The notes under the pieces are model-generated. The model did not search any database. It was not told the origin of the DNA and saw nothing but the letters and a program-made list of their open reading frames with translations. Source: Maribacter caenipelagi (GTDB lineage: Bacteria > Bacteroidota > Bacteroidia > Flavobacteriales > Flavobacteriaceae). From it: DNA of 64,000 nucleotides. Both the position numbers and the translations under genes were made by a program. The DNA lies in NCBI RefSeq assembly GCF_004364175.1, contig NZ_SNZW01000011.1:682001-746000 (forward strand). The letters are read 5' to 3'. Below are positions 27,540 to 36,759 of the stretch, piece after piece (positions within the stretch are counted from its first letter, which is position 1; each line of letters opens with the position of its first letter).

Positions 27540-28727
27540 TTAGCTTGCTTTGGCTTCATTCAAAGTTTTTTCATCTTTATAGTTGCCCTTCGCAATTGAC
27601 ATTTTAGATTTCTTTTTCATCTTTTTATGAGAAATTTTACGGTCGCGGTCAGCTCTAAAACTAGTAGATTTAAAGATATCTGGTGCAAATGAAATGGCAA
27701 GAATGACAGCTCCTAACCCCAGTAAACTAACCGGATTTATAAAGTAATCGCTAAAAGAGAAAATGCCTATAATTAATAGTGTTGAAAATGGTAGCGAACA
27801 TGCTAATATATTCAGACCGAAGTTGACATCAAAAGTTGGGTTTGGCTGTTCGTCTTTCTCTTCCATAGACTGTATGGCACTCATGTGTGCAAATGGCCAA
27901 AAGCTACAGGCACTTTGTGGAAATACCACTAATAGTAAAATCATAGCCGGAGTTAAAGCGGGTATTGCATAGGCAAAAAGACCGCTCAATAAAAAAGCTA
28001 GTCCCATTCTACGAAACAACATAGAAATTATCAACTTAAACTCTCCTTTATTGATTCTAACCGCCATACCAATAAATAATAGTACTAACGGCGTCATTAA
28101 ATCTTTAATACTCAAAGCTGTGTTTTGAAAAAATGTTGGTAATGATGACAAATCCAATCCAAAGCCCAACATAACTAAACCTACTACTATAACTATGTTT
28201 ATAGGTTCATTGATTAGAGAAATAAATAACCCTTTTAATTTAGCCGAAGAAGACTCTTGTTTTTCTATGACCGAGTTCTTTCTATACCAATGCATGGCTA
28301 GCATGTATAAAAGTATAAGAACAAATATTTTGTTTCCAATATCTGCAAGTGCGGCCAGTGCCAAGGTATCATCACCTAGGTAAGCTACAATAAATGGAAA
28401 GCATGAAAGACCGGGTGCAGTAGATGGTAAAAGCATCATCAAGGTCCGTTTTTTACTTTTCTCTTCTTTATGTAAAGATGCTGCCAAGAAATATTTGGTT
28501 GCCAATAACATGAGAAGATTAAAAGTTAAGGCAGCTAACGGAAAAACTAACAAGGTACCGTTAAGCTCTATTTTTAAGAGTGCTACGAATATAGTCGCTG
28601 GTAAGGCTACACTTAAAATAAGCACTTTAACACCTTTTAAATCTTGCTTGGCTACCTTCTTCTGTAGAAGTACACCTAGACCAATTATTAGTATTAATTC
28701 GAGGGTTTTTTGTAGAGCAAAATTCAT
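27540..28727 (-). CDS. AEC-family (auxin efflux carrier type) permease
   Basis: Inner-membrane transporter with about ten hydrophobic helices in 395 aa, in two blocks of five around a charged linker (HWYRKNSVIEKQESSSAKLK, near residue 150). Features of the Mem_trans/AEC family include LPATIFVALLKIEL, TAPGLSCFPFIVAYLGDDTLALAALADIGNK and the second-half LLFIGMAVR. The C-terminal 35 residues are basic and cytoplasmic. Transported solutes in this family are organic anions such as malate; the actual substrate is unknown. It lies downstream, on the same strand, of the aminotransferase operon (gap 118 bases) and may move its products. Confidence 0.78.
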   Translation of the reverse strand: MNFALQKTLELILIIGLGVLLQKKVAKQDLKGVKVLILSVALPATIFVALLKIELNGTLLVFPLAALTFNLLMLLATKYFLAASLHKEEKSKKRTLMMLLPSTAPGLSCFPFIVAYLGDDTLALAALADIGNKIFVLILLYMLAMHWYRKNSVIEKQESSSAKLKGLFISLINEPINIVIVVGLVMLGFGLDLSSLPTFFQNTALSIKDLMTPLVLLFIGMAVRINKGEFKLIISMLFRRMGLAFLLSGLFAYAIPALTPAMILLLVVFPQSACSFWPFAHMSAIQSMEEKDEQPNPTFDVNFGLNILACSLPFSTLLIIGIFSFSDYFINPVSLLGLGAVILAISFAPDIFKSTSFRADRDRKISHKKMKKKSKMSIAKGNYKDEKTLNEAKAS

Positions 28728-28845
28728 TTTTCGAGTGATTTGATTTGAGTAGATAGATGAATTATGAATAGTCCGAAGGAGTTGAATTCAGGATTTTTGT
28801 GTCAAGGCAATTATCCAATCTTCCAACTCCTGGACTAATTCAAAC

Positions 28846-30036
28846 TTAAACTAGCACTTTTTCAAGGGCAGCTGTAAATAACTTCATCTCGTCCATAGTA
28901 CCCATGCTTACTCGGCACCAGTTTTTACCATAGATTTCAAAAGCTCGTACACCAACACCTTCGGCGGTCATTTTTTCTAAGAAAGGTTTACCGTCCATTT
29001 CAATTGGAAATATGATAAAACTTGTAGAAGATGGCACATATTCGAAACCTAATCTATCAAGATTTTCATACACATATTCCCTACATACTTTATTCAGTTT
29101 TCTAGATTTATCTTTAAAAGCTACATCTTCCATGCTGGCCATGGCTGCATAAACAGATGGTAATGAAATGCCCATACCACCACGTGTAATTTTTTGAATA
29201 ATATCTAGAGTTTCTGTTTGTGCTACTATATAACCAACACGTAAACCTGCCATACCTTGAATTTTAGAGAATGTACGGGCAATGATTACGTTTTTACCTT
29301 CGTTGATAAGTGATACCATACTCTTTTTAGCAGCATCGTCTAAAAAGCCTAAATAGGCCTCATCTACAAAAATCGGAGTCTTTTCAGATACGCGAGAACA
29401 GAAATCTATCAGCTCTGCATGGTCCGTCATACTACCCGTTGGGTTATTCGGGTTACAGATGTAAACCAATTTTGTGTCATCATCAACTGCTGCTTCCATT
29501 GCTGCTAGATCGTGAGACCAATCTTTTTTAAGAGGTACTGGCTTCCAAGTTGCACCTGTAGCTTCTGCTACCTTGATCAATGACATATATGCTGGGTCTG
29601 CAGAAACGATATTACCGCCATTTTGAAAGAAGACCATGGCCGTTTTTTCTAATAAGTCAGATGAACCAGGACCCATCATAATATTCTCTTGCTTGACACC
29701 TTCTTCAACCGCAATTTTATCCATTAACTGATACAACTCTTTCCAAGCATAACGGTTTCCTTTCGGTGCATACTCTTGCATTGCAGAAACTGCCATTGGA
29801 GATGGTCCGTATGGGTTTTCGTTAGCATTCAGTTTTGCTGCAAGCTCTAGAGGTTGCGTTGGTGCATATGGTAAATACTCTTTAAAAAACGGAGTGTAAG
29901 GGATGTTTCCTTTTGCATCTACCGTAATAGGTTGCGACGGGAAAGCCCCATAGGTCAGATAAGGAGCTGCCATTACGCCTGCTGCGGTAAGAACACCTCT
30001 TTTAAGCCAATCTCTTCTGTTTACATTTGTTTTCAT
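28846..30036 (-). CDS. Tat-exported HisC-like PLP aminotransferase
   Basis: Class I/II aminotransferase most like histidinol-phosphate aminotransferases (396 aa). All catalytic landmarks are visible: KLNANENPYGPSP (68-80), NPNNPTG (195-201), the PLP-phosphate region and the Schiff-base lysine K258 in ARTFSKIQGMAGLRVGY. What is unusual is an N-terminal twin-arginine signal (NRRDWLKRGVLTAAGVMAAP, residues 6-25), meaning the folded, PLP-loaded enzyme should be exported to the periplasm. It is the third gene after a TonB receptor and a small lipoprotein (28-base gap), so it may transaminate an imported amino compound. It is not linked to his biosynthesis genes. Confidence 0.88.
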   Translation of the reverse strand: MKTNVNRRDWLKRGVLTAAGVMAAPYLTYGAFPSQPITVDAKGNIPYTPFFKEYLPYAPTQPLELAAKLNANENPYGPSPMAVSAMQEYAPKGNRYAWKELYQLMDKIAVEEGVKQENIMMGPGSSDLLEKTAMVFFQNGGNIVSADPAYMSLIKVAEATGATWKPVPLKKDWSHDLAAMEAAVDDDTKLVYICNPNNPTGSMTDHAELIDFCSRVSEKTPIFVDEAYLGFLDDAAKKSMVSLINEGKNVIIARTFSKIQGMAGLRVGYIVAQTETLDIIQKITRGGMGISLPSVYAAMASMEDVAFKDKSRKLNKVCREYVYENLDRLGFEYVPSSTSFIIFPIEMDGKPFLEKMTAEGVGVRAFEIYGKNWCRVSMGTMDEMKLFTAALEKVLV

Positions 30037-30064
30037 ACTGTGCTATATTTAAGTTAAAAAATTT

Positions 30065-30568
30065 CTAGTTTGAATCTACCGGCGTAGCATTGGCACCTAT
30101 ATTTCCTTCGGCAACAACAGTGTTATCGACTGTGCTCAATGCAATGCTAACATGTGCGTCTAGTGTTTCTAAACTGTCGTAGAACGATGTGTCCGTAATA
30201 AGAAAGAACTTGTTTTCAGTAAGTTCTCCAGTAGTTCCGTCTACATCATCCAACGTTGTTAAAACCGAAGTACCAACGCCAACGGCTCCATCAATAATCA
30301 CTGCTGGGTGAAAGGTGTCCTCTATGGTATTGTACATTGATATCTGTACCAATGTTTGCTCTAAATCGGTCTTCCAGAATACGATTCTTCCAAAAACATT
30401 GGATCCCATTGGGTCTGTAGAATCTATGGTATAGGCTGTAAAAGTATCTAAGGTGCCACCACCTTCGGCTGCCTCTTGAGCTGAATCTAGCCGCTCTAAA
30501 TCGCACGACCCGAATGTTATTAAGATCATAGTTAATACACTTAACTTTTTTATATATGTCTTTATCAT
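30065..30568 (-). CDS. Small lipoprotein of unknown function
   Basis: A 167-aa protein with a clear lipoprotein signal (LITFGSC, Cys22). The mature part is short, acidic and all-beta in appearance, with segments such as SNVFGRIVFWKTDLEQTLVQI and VSIALSTVDNTVVAEG; no catalytic motif is evident and no family was recognised. It lies 28 bases after the TonB receptor gene and 28 bases before the aminotransferase gene, so it is part of that operon and could be a SusD-like substrate-capture or accessory lipoprotein by position only. Confidence 0.75.
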   Translation of the reverse strand: MIKTYIKKLSVLTMILITFGSCDLERLDSAQEAAEGGGTLDTFTAYTIDSTDPMGSNVFGRIVFWKTDLEQTLVQISMYNTIEDTFHPAVIIDGAVGVGTSVLTTLDDVDGTTGELTENKFFLITDTSFYDSLETLDAHVSIALSTVDNTVVAEGNIGANATPVDSN

Positions 30569-30596
30569 TTTCTTATTTTTTAATATTAAACATCAA

Positions 30597-33566
30597 TTAG
30601 AAGCTTAGTGTAGCCCTTACTGAATAAAAAGCCCCTAGAGATCCTTGTTGTGCATTACCGTATAGGTAAAAACCTCTTTCTTCTGATCGATATAAATCGG
30701 GATAATTATTGAAAATATTTTGTCCTGTAAGGGTAAAAGCCAAGTTCTCAGAAGCCTTATATGTAATCCCTAAATCAGAGGTAACCTGAGCCGAAAATGT
30801 TTGATCTGAATAACCTTGTTCCCCAACATTTGGAAAGTTAGCATCGGTCAAGGTGCCAATTCCATCATCTATTCTGGCGATTTCCCCAAAATAGTTACCT
30901 CTTAGCATTCCAGACCATTTTCCTATGCTATAGGTTGCAGAAGCTATAAATTGTGTATTTGGAACACCTTGCTCATAGGCACCTATTACGGCACGGTCAA
31001 TATAAAGGTCTTCAAGTTCTTGATCGGTCAAAACAGTATTCAAGTCAGGAACGTTGGCACCTTCAAAAGTTCTGTCTGATAGCAATCCGGATACGTTTAG
31101 ATTCAACATTCCTTCACCAACTCTTTCACTATAGTTAGCTACTATTTCTATACCTTTTGTGCTGATATCACCACCGTTTATTCTAAAACTTGCCAAACCG
31201 GCACCTATAAGTGGCTCTAAAGCTGGGGCATTACCTGCACTGAAGTTACCAGTACTGAACAAGCGGTCTTTAATATCGATTTGAAAGGCATCAATACTAA
31301 GGTCTAACTTATTAAAAAGTTTTGCGGTAATTCCTAAACCAATGTTGGTAGATCTTTCTTCCTGTAACTGCTGAATACCAATAGTTTTTGCGACTTGACT
31401 ACTATTTGGGTATAGTGTTCCGTCAAACGGTTCTAGATCTACAAAAAAGGTAAATGTATGTGAGTAATTCAATTCTTGTAATGATGGTGCTCTAAAACCA
31501 TTACTTATCGATCCTCTAACTGATAAATTATCTGTAATAGAATAACGAGTAGCAATTTTTCCGGTAAAAACCCCGCCAAAATCCGAGTATTGTTCTGTAC
31601 GTAAAGCACCACTTACAAACCATTTGTCTGTAACATCTAATTCCAGATCTAGATAAAGTCCAGTAACCGAGCGAAACTCATTTGCCTCGTTCTCAGGTGC
31701 AAAACCTCTAAAACATTGACAATTTGGACTGTATTGTAGTACAGGGTAGGAGCTAACACCACCATAAGGTAGTACAAGAGCATCTCCATTAGCATCAACA
31801 ATTGGACTGCCGTCCAAACCTTCTAAAGGAAAACCATCTGGTCCAATAAGTTGTTGATTGTCTTCTGTTGCGGTAATAACACCTGCATCGCCTGCAGCGT
31901 AACTTTCTTCCTGTCCTCTTTCTATAATATAGTTCTCAATTCTAAATTCTCCTCCAATTGCTATGTTAAGGCCAGATAAAAAATCTGGATAGTATCTAGA
32001 AAGGTCAAAGTTGGTTGTGTTCTGTGTAAATTTGTGCGTACCCAAATCTATTTCTGTTGGTGAAGCAGATTGTAAACTGGCGTTAAACGTATTAAATTGT
32101 CCAAGTCTTTGAGTATTGGTGCCAAAGGTATTGCTGAAATCAAAATCCCATTCACCTACTTTTCCTTTAATACCACCTGTAAAAGCCAAATTGGTTTGAT
32201 CATTGGTCATTTGTGGCCTAAAACCGTTAGGATACAGGTCATAATTGAAACGATCGGTTTGTGCTGATCTACGATAAAAACATCCAAATAGTTGACCGGA
32301 TTTATACCCAAAATCACCAAAGGAATAAAAACTGCTTTCAGACATTTCAGAAAGTGGTATTTCTAAATCATAAGAAACTACGCCCAATACACTTGGTGAT
32401 AAACCTGCAAAGGTTGATATATCTCTCGCAGTAAGGCCACGTGCAGCAAGTAGTCCTGCATCTGTCTGTAATTCTGCGGCAAGTGCAGCATCTCCAGCTG
32501 TTTGTGCGGCCAATAATTCAGGATTGGTTATTATAGGGTTACCCTGCGCATCTGTTCTTTCATTATTTAGATAAGAGTCTCCGTAAGGAGTAGCACCGCT
32601 AATATTTGGGCGAATTGCTGCTTCATTTTGACGATAGGTTCCTGCAACGTTAAGATATCCTCCGTTTTCCAAGGAGGTTCCATAATTGATTCCAAGTTGA
32701 TGTGTTATACCATCTGCTCCGTCCGTATCGTTAAGTAAATCTTGGTCAGATTGACTAATATTGGAATCACTGATATCTGGATTGGAATTGGTATAAAACC
32801 CGGCAGTGTAGTTTGTTGTGAATTTGTCCGTGCCTTTTCTGGTAACTATATTAATTACCCCTGCAATAGCGTCAGAACCATATTGTGCTGAGGCACCGTC
32901 CCGTAAAACTTCCACACGGTCTATGGCATCTAAGGAAATGAAATCCATATCAACTGAATTTGCAGATCCACCTGTTGCCGAACTTATTAATTGTGCTCCA
33001 CTATGGCGTCTTTTGCCATTTACTAGAACCAATAACTGATTGGGACCCAAACCTCTTAAAGAAGGAGGTGTAACCGAAGCACTAAGGTCACCCCCTTGCG
33101 ATCTAACAGCCGTAAACGATGGTGCGGAAGCAACAAGTAATTGACCAACATCCAATTGTGGCATGTTAATGGCCTGTTTACTTACGCTTATAACATCTAC
33201 AGGAGCTGCAGTCTGTAATTTTGTTCTTGCTTGCCCTCTTGAACCTATCACTATGGTTTCTGTTAATTGTTGTGCAGATTCTTCAAGAATGGCATTAATC
33301 GTTGTTTTACTATTTACGGGTATTTCTAGTTTGGCATACCCTATAAAGGAGTATACTAAAGTGGCGTCACTATCCGCTGTAATAGAGTAAAGTCCATCAA
33401 AATCTGTAATGACGCCTTTAGTGGTTCCTTTGACCATAACGTTAACGCCGGGCAAGGGACCTTGTGCATCTGATACTTTACCGTTAATTGTAATTTCCTG
33501 TGCTTGAACTACAATAAATGTGTGTAGTAATAGGAAGGATAATGTTAGAATTTTCTTCATAATCAT
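30597..33566 (-). CDS. TonB-dependent receptor with carboxypeptidase-like N-terminal domain
   Basis: Outer-membrane transporter (989 aa). The signal peptide (ILTLSFLLLHTFIVVQAQ) is followed by a carboxypeptidase-regulatory-like domain (INGKVSDAQGPLPGVNVMVK), the plug (SPPSLRG-like LRGLGPNQLLVLVNGKRRH, IDRVEVLRDGASAQYGSDAIAGVIN) and a barrel ending AFYSVRATLSF. It lacks a SusD partner, so it is not a SusC. It heads an operon with a lipoprotein and an exported aminotransferase and diverges from an Lrp/AsnC regulator 530 bases away, suggesting uptake of an amino acid or related amine. An ATG two codons further in (33560) is an equally good start. Confidence 0.92.
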   Translation of the reverse strand: MIMKKILTLSFLLLHTFIVVQAQEITINGKVSDAQGPLPGVNVMVKGTTKGVITDFDGLYSITADSDATLVYSFIGYAKLEIPVNSKTTINAILEESAQQLTETIVIGSRGQARTKLQTAAPVDVISVSKQAINMPQLDVGQLLVASAPSFTAVRSQGGDLSASVTPPSLRGLGPNQLLVLVNGKRRHSGAQLISSATGGSANSVDMDFISLDAIDRVEVLRDGASAQYGSDAIAGVINIVTRKGTDKFTTNYTAGFYTNSNPDISDSNISQSDQDLLNDTDGADGITHQLGINYGTSLENGGYLNVAGTYRQNEAAIRPNISGATPYGDSYLNNERTDAQGNPIITNPELLAAQTAGDAALAAELQTDAGLLAARGLTARDISTFAGLSPSVLGVVSYDLEIPLSEMSESSFYSFGDFGYKSGQLFGCFYRRSAQTDRFNYDLYPNGFRPQMTNDQTNLAFTGGIKGKVGEWDFDFSNTFGTNTQRLGQFNTFNASLQSASPTEIDLGTHKFTQNTTNFDLSRYYPDFLSGLNIAIGGEFRIENYIIERGQEESYAAGDAGVITATEDNQQLIGPDGFPLEGLDGSPIVDANGDALVLPYGGVSSYPVLQYSPNCQCFRGFAPENEANEFRSVTGLYLDLELDVTDKWFVSGALRTEQYSDFGGVFTGKIATRYSITDNLSVRGSISNGFRAPSLQELNYSHTFTFFVDLEPFDGTLYPNSSQVAKTIGIQQLQEERSTNIGLGITAKLFNKLDLSIDAFQIDIKDRLFSTGNFSAGNAPALEPLIGAGLASFRINGGDISTKGIEIVANYSERVGEGMLNLNVSGLLSDRTFEGANVPDLNTVLTDQELEDLYIDRAVIGAYEQGVPNTQFIASATYSIGKWSGMLRGNYFGEIARIDDGIGTLTDANFPNVGEQGYSDQTFSAQVTSDLGITYKASENLAFTLTGQNIFNNYPDLYRSEERGFYLYGNAQQGSLGAFYSVRATLSF

Positions 33567-33610
33567 GTGAGTTTAGTTGTTGCTCAATGATGTATCTACC
33601 TAATAAATAA

Positions 33611-33627
33611 TCTTGTGGTTAACAAGA
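33611..33627. promoter_or_regulatory. Inverted repeat near TonB receptor start, candidate Lrp operator
   Basis: TCTTGT and ACAAGA arms separated by GGTTA, 45-60 bases upstream of the TonB receptor ATG on the minus strand. Its size and position suit an operator for the divergently encoded Lrp/AsnC protein, but no binding consensus from this regulator is known. Confidence 0.35.
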
Positions 33628-33750
33628 AAATTACAAGGGGAATACATTATGCGTAAAAGAAAAGTTCCGGATACTTTACCAGTCAGAAAACCATGTTATT
33701 AGGTGATTAAATGACTTAGACAATATTATAAATTGTTATAGCAAAATAAA

Positions 33751-33774
33751 AATAGCTCTTATGCTTGAGCTATT
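33751..33774 (-). terminator. Orphan terminator-like hairpin
   Basis: Perfect 8-bp stem AATAGCTC/GAGCTATT with an 8-base loop, followed on the minus strand by a T-rich tract. No annotated minus-strand gene ends here; it sits upstream of the TonB receptor promoter region. Confidence 0.5.
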
Positions 33775-34007
33775 GATTTTAAAGGTGTTATGAGGTTGTA
33801 TTTTGAGTTATCAGTAATTTTTTGATTAAAAAATGTTGATAATTCAAGTTTATAGCTCTTTAAAATTAAAAATCTGACTATCTGATATTATTGCTTAGTA
33901 AAGTGCTTTTTGTGCTATTTGTAATTTGATTAGCAGAAAATAAACAATACCTCATTTATTGGCTTTTTTATTGCCGTATTATTACTAAAAATTACATAAC
34001 TATAAAT

Positions 34008-34015
34008 TAAATTTG
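34008..34015 (+). promoter_or_regulatory. Possible -7 box of the Lrp-family gene
   Basis: TAAATTTG matches TAnnTTTG exactly, 81 bases before the ATG at 34097; no TTG at the proper distance was found. Confidence 0.35.
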
Positions 34016-34096
34016 TTAAAATGGGTTAAATACATATAATAGTTTAATGAAAATTTAGATTTTATTGAAAAAGGTGACTTAAAACGATTAGCACAG

Positions 34097-34570
34097 ATGA
34101 GGAATAAATTAGACCAAGTAGATTTTAGTATTTTAAATATTTTGGCAGAAAATGCTCAGACTCCATATACTGATGTTGCCAAAAAATTAATTGTATCTCC
34201 GGGTACGGTCCACATGCGAATGCGCAAGATGAGAGAAATGGGTTTAATTACTGGTGCGACCTTAAGTCTTGACTATGCTAAAATGGGTTGGAAGATGACT
34301 ATTTTCTTGGGAATCTTCTTGAGCGAAATTAGCTTGTTCAAAAAGGTAATGAAACGATTGAACGATATTGAAGAGGTGGTAAAAATACACCACGTAACTG
34401 GTAAGTACGATATCTTTATAAAAATGCATGCTAGAGATAGTTTTCACTACAAACAAGTGTATCAAGATGAAATTCTTAGTATTTCAGGTATACGTGGTAT
34501 AGAATCTTTTATTTCAATAGAAGAGAACTTGGAACGCCATATTCAATTCGTTGAGGTAGAGGATGATTAG
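34097..34570 (+). CDS. Lrp/AsnC family transcriptional regulator
   Basis: Small feast/famine-type regulator (157 aa). The N-terminal HTH is evident (LDQVDFSILNILAENAQT, then VAKKLIVSPGTVHMRMRKM, ending MGLITGATLSLDY), followed by a RAM/ligand-sensing ferredoxin-like domain (FLGIFLSEI, VVKIHHVTGKYDIFIKMHA, IRGIESFISIEE). Lrp-family proteins respond to amino acids. It diverges from the TonB receptor/aminotransferase operon and is its most likely regulator. Its TAG stop at 34568-34570 abuts the complementary stop of the convergent Gfo/Idh gene, with no base in between. Confidence 0.93.
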   Translation: MRNKLDQVDFSILNILAENAQTPYTDVAKKLIVSPGTVHMRMRKMREMGLITGATLSLDYAKMGWKMTIFLGIFLSEISLFKKVMKRLNDIEEVVKIHHVTGKYDIFIKMHARDSFHYKQVYQDEILSISGIRGIESFISIEENLERHIQFVEVEDD

Positions 34571-35962
34571 CTATAATAATTTCATTTCGGTCGGATTCCA
34601 GTCTACTGGCTGTTTTCTCGAATAACTCTTATTTGCCAAAAGCGCCGCACCTGCTGCCCTTAATCCAAACTTTGGATCTTGTATTACGTTGCCATTATTT
34701 CTTATACTCGAAAAGAAATTATAAAAATGATCGTAATGCGCACCTTTATAATCTCTTGATGCTTTCCAGGTAGTTGTACCAGTAGCTAAATTACTTGCTC
34801 TAGTATCTAATTTTTTTGCAGCATATTCATCTCTTATTTTGGCTTGCATATCTTCGGTAAATGATATCATTGAATATCCGCTAGGTTCCATACCCAATTT
34901 AGAGCGATTTACGGTAACAGAATTCTGACCTATTTCCATCTCGCCTTCGGTACCAATTAATTTAAATCCGCCACCACCGCCACTACCAGCAATGAAGTTA
35001 ATGCGAAATGCAGCATTAAACGGTGCATGTGTTTCCGTTTTTGGGTAATCATAAAGTGTTATAGAAACATCGGGCACATCTCTGCCATCTTTCCAATAGC
35101 GGAGTCCGCCTGTTGCCATAGCCCTGTTCGGTCCGTCTGAACTTATCACGTAGTTTAAGGTAGAGAACGCATGAACAAATAAATCTCCGGCAACACCGGT
35201 ACCATAATCTTGATAGTTTCTCCATCTAAAAAATCGATTTGTATCAAAAGGTACTTTTGGTGCGCTCCCCAAAAAAGTGTCAAAGTCAACGGTTTTAGAA
35301 TTGGCATCGGTAGGTATTGGATATTGCCAAGCACCTTCCGCAGAATATCGATCATTATACATGTCTAACATCACAATATCTCCGATAGCACCATCTTCAT
35401 AAAGCTCTTTTGCTTTTTCATTACCCAGCGATGACATCCCTTGACTACCGATTTGACATATTTTACCTGAATCTTGTTGTGCTTTAATAATTTCTTGCCC
35501 TTCATTAAAGTTTTGAACCATTGGCTTCTCGCAATACACATGCTTGCCCGCTTTTAATGCGGCTATTGTAATGGTCTGGTGCCAATGGTCTGGAGTCGCA
35601 ACTAATACGGCATCGACATCTTTTCTATTTAAAACTTCGCGGTAATCTCTTGTTACAAAAATGTCTTGTCCCCAAAGCTCTTTTGCTCGATCAAGTCTGC
35701 CTGTATACAAATCACATGCGGCAACTAATTTTATGCCATCAACTTGTAAGGCAGCTTGTGTGTCGTAAATACCTTGAATACCTGTGCCTATTAGGGCAAT
35801 ATTAATTTTGTCATTTACTCCAAACTCTTGAAAAGAATACGCTCTTTGTAATAGTTGAGTTTCGTTTTTTGTAGCTGATAATAAAAAAGGTGTTGCGCTT
35901 AATGCGGCAGAGGAAAGCGAGGCTCGTTTTATAAACGACCTTCTAGAGTTGTTTTTATTCAT
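34571..35962 (-). CDS. Exported Gfo/Idh/MocA family oxidoreductase
   Basis: NAD(P)-dependent sugar or sugar-acid oxidoreductase (463 aa) with a twin-arginine signal (NNSRRSFIKRASLSSAALSA) for export in folded, cofactor-bound form. The Rossmann motif NIALIGTGIQG comes at about residues 54-64, the family catalytic-Lys segment is GKHVYCEKPMVQN, and the C-terminal beta-sheet domain includes GSGGGGGFKLIGTEGEMEIG. Exported members of this type are numerous in Bacteroidota and tend to process sugars near PULs; the substrate is unknown. It is not the GH109 subtype, as it lacks the YPTH motif. Confidence 0.88.
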   Translation of the reverse strand: MNKNNSRRSFIKRASLSSAALSATPFLLSATKNETQLLQRAYSFQEFGVNDKINIALIGTGIQGIYDTQAALQVDGIKLVAACDLYTGRLDRAKELWGQDIFVTRDYREVLNRKDVDAVLVATPDHWHQTITIAALKAGKHVYCEKPMVQNFNEGQEIIKAQQDSGKICQIGSQGMSSLGNEKAKELYEDGAIGDIVMLDMYNDRYSAEGAWQYPIPTDANSKTVDFDTFLGSAPKVPFDTNRFFRWRNYQDYGTGVAGDLFVHAFSTLNYVISSDGPNRAMATGGLRYWKDGRDVPDVSITLYDYPKTETHAPFNAAFRINFIAGSGGGGGFKLIGTEGEMEIGQNSVTVNRSKLGMEPSGYSMISFTEDMQAKIRDEYAAKKLDTRASNLATGTTTWKASRDYKGAHYDHFYNFFSSIRNNGNVIQDPKFGLRAAGAALLANKSYSRKQPVDWNPTEMKLL

Positions 35963-36166
35963 GTGTTGGTAAGCGTTGAAATTAGTTGTTGTGAGCTATT
36001 AAAAATAACAAATAATTATGGTCTTAGGTATATACAATAGAAGCATATTCTTTGATTTTTTAAATCCTTAAAGTCGACGCTACATAATTTATGGTCATTC
36101 ACCTGTATAATTGACCAATTGGCAATATTTATGATTTAAATGGCATAAAATTTTTCAAGAACAACG

Positions 36167-36174
36167 TAGTTTTG
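36167..36174 (+). promoter_or_regulatory. -7 box overlapping the longest possible start of the small exporter gene
   Basis: TAGTTTTG matches TAnnTTTG and is followed by CA, as often seen in flavobacterial promoters. Its last three bases are the TTG that begins the longest open frame, so translation must start further downstream if the box is real. Confidence 0.5.
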
Positions 36175-36195
36175 CATTCGCTTAAAAAAACAGAA

Positions 36196-36654
36196 TTGTT
36201 GAAAGATATACTTATAGCAGCACTTTGGAGTATCTCCCCATTAGGAGAGGCTAAAGTTGGTATACCCTACGGTCTTCTACAAGGAGGTAATATTTACGTA
36301 GTATTTGTAGTTTGTTTTTTAGCCAATGTTTTGGTGTTTCCTATTATGATGTTTTTTCTAAACACCGTAAATAGGTATTTACTTAGATGGCATTTTTATA
36401 AAAAGAATGCCCTATTTGTAGCCAGAAGAGCAAAAACAGGTTCTGGAGATCAAATTAAAAAATACGGATTTTACGGACTCATATTTTTCGTGATGTTACC
36501 TGTGCCTGGTACTGGTGTGTATGCGGGGAGTATTGCGAGCTACCTTTTTAAGATTGAAAGAAAGAAAGCCTTCTTGGCTAATACCATAGGTATATTTTTA
36601 TCTTCTCTTATTGTTTGGGCAACTACTTTGTTGACCATGAAGGGTATGGCGTAA
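36196..36654 (+). CDS. Small multidrug export family membrane protein (COG2426)
   Basis: Integral membrane protein of the Sm_multidrug_ex family. Hallmarks are WSISPLGEAKVGIPYGLLQG, FVVCFLANVLVFPIMMFFL, YGLIFFVMLPVPGTGVYAGSIASYLF and a final helix IGIFLSSLIVWATTLLT; a short basic loop (RRAKTGSGDQIKKYG) lies in the middle. Actual drug export by this family is not well established. The frame is open from a TTG at 36172, but a -7 promoter box covers that codon; TTG at 36196 or 36199 is therefore preferred. No ATG is available near the N-terminus. Confidence 0.8.
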   Translation: MLKDILIAALWSISPLGEAKVGIPYGLLQGGNIYVVFVVCFLANVLVFPIMMFFLNTVNRYLLRWHFYKKNALFVARRAKTGSGDQIKKYGFYGLIFFVMLPVPGTGVYAGSIASYLFKIERKKAFLANTIGIFLSSLIVWATTLLTMKGMA

Positions 36655-36736
36655 TAACTTAACGCAATTTTTCTTATCCTTTTTATTTTGTGAATAACTA
36701 TACCCGCTAAAAATTTTAAGAACAAGCTTTGCCTTT

Positions 36737-36744
36737 TAAATTTG
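36737..36744 (+). promoter_or_regulatory. -7 box upstream of the 117-aa hypothetical gene
   Basis: TAAATTTG matches TAnnTTTG exactly and ends 15 bases before the ATG at 36760. It overlaps an upstream in-frame TTG (36742), arguing that the ATG is the true start. Confidence 0.5.
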
Positions 36745-36759
36745 CAGCTTTTTGAAGTT

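Larger units (their letters stand above)
33567..34096. other. Long divergent intergenic region (TonB receptor / Lrp)
   Basis: 530 bases, strongly AT-rich, with no credible gene. It holds an inverted repeat at 33611-33627, a minus-strand terminator-like hairpin at 33751-33774 and a -7 box for the Lrp gene at 34008-34015. The length is unusual for this compact window. Confidence 0.55.

Noticed and set aside
30065-30568. SusD-like partner of the TonB receptor
   Set aside because: At 167 aa it is far too short and lacks TPR-type helices; it is only a small lipoprotein.
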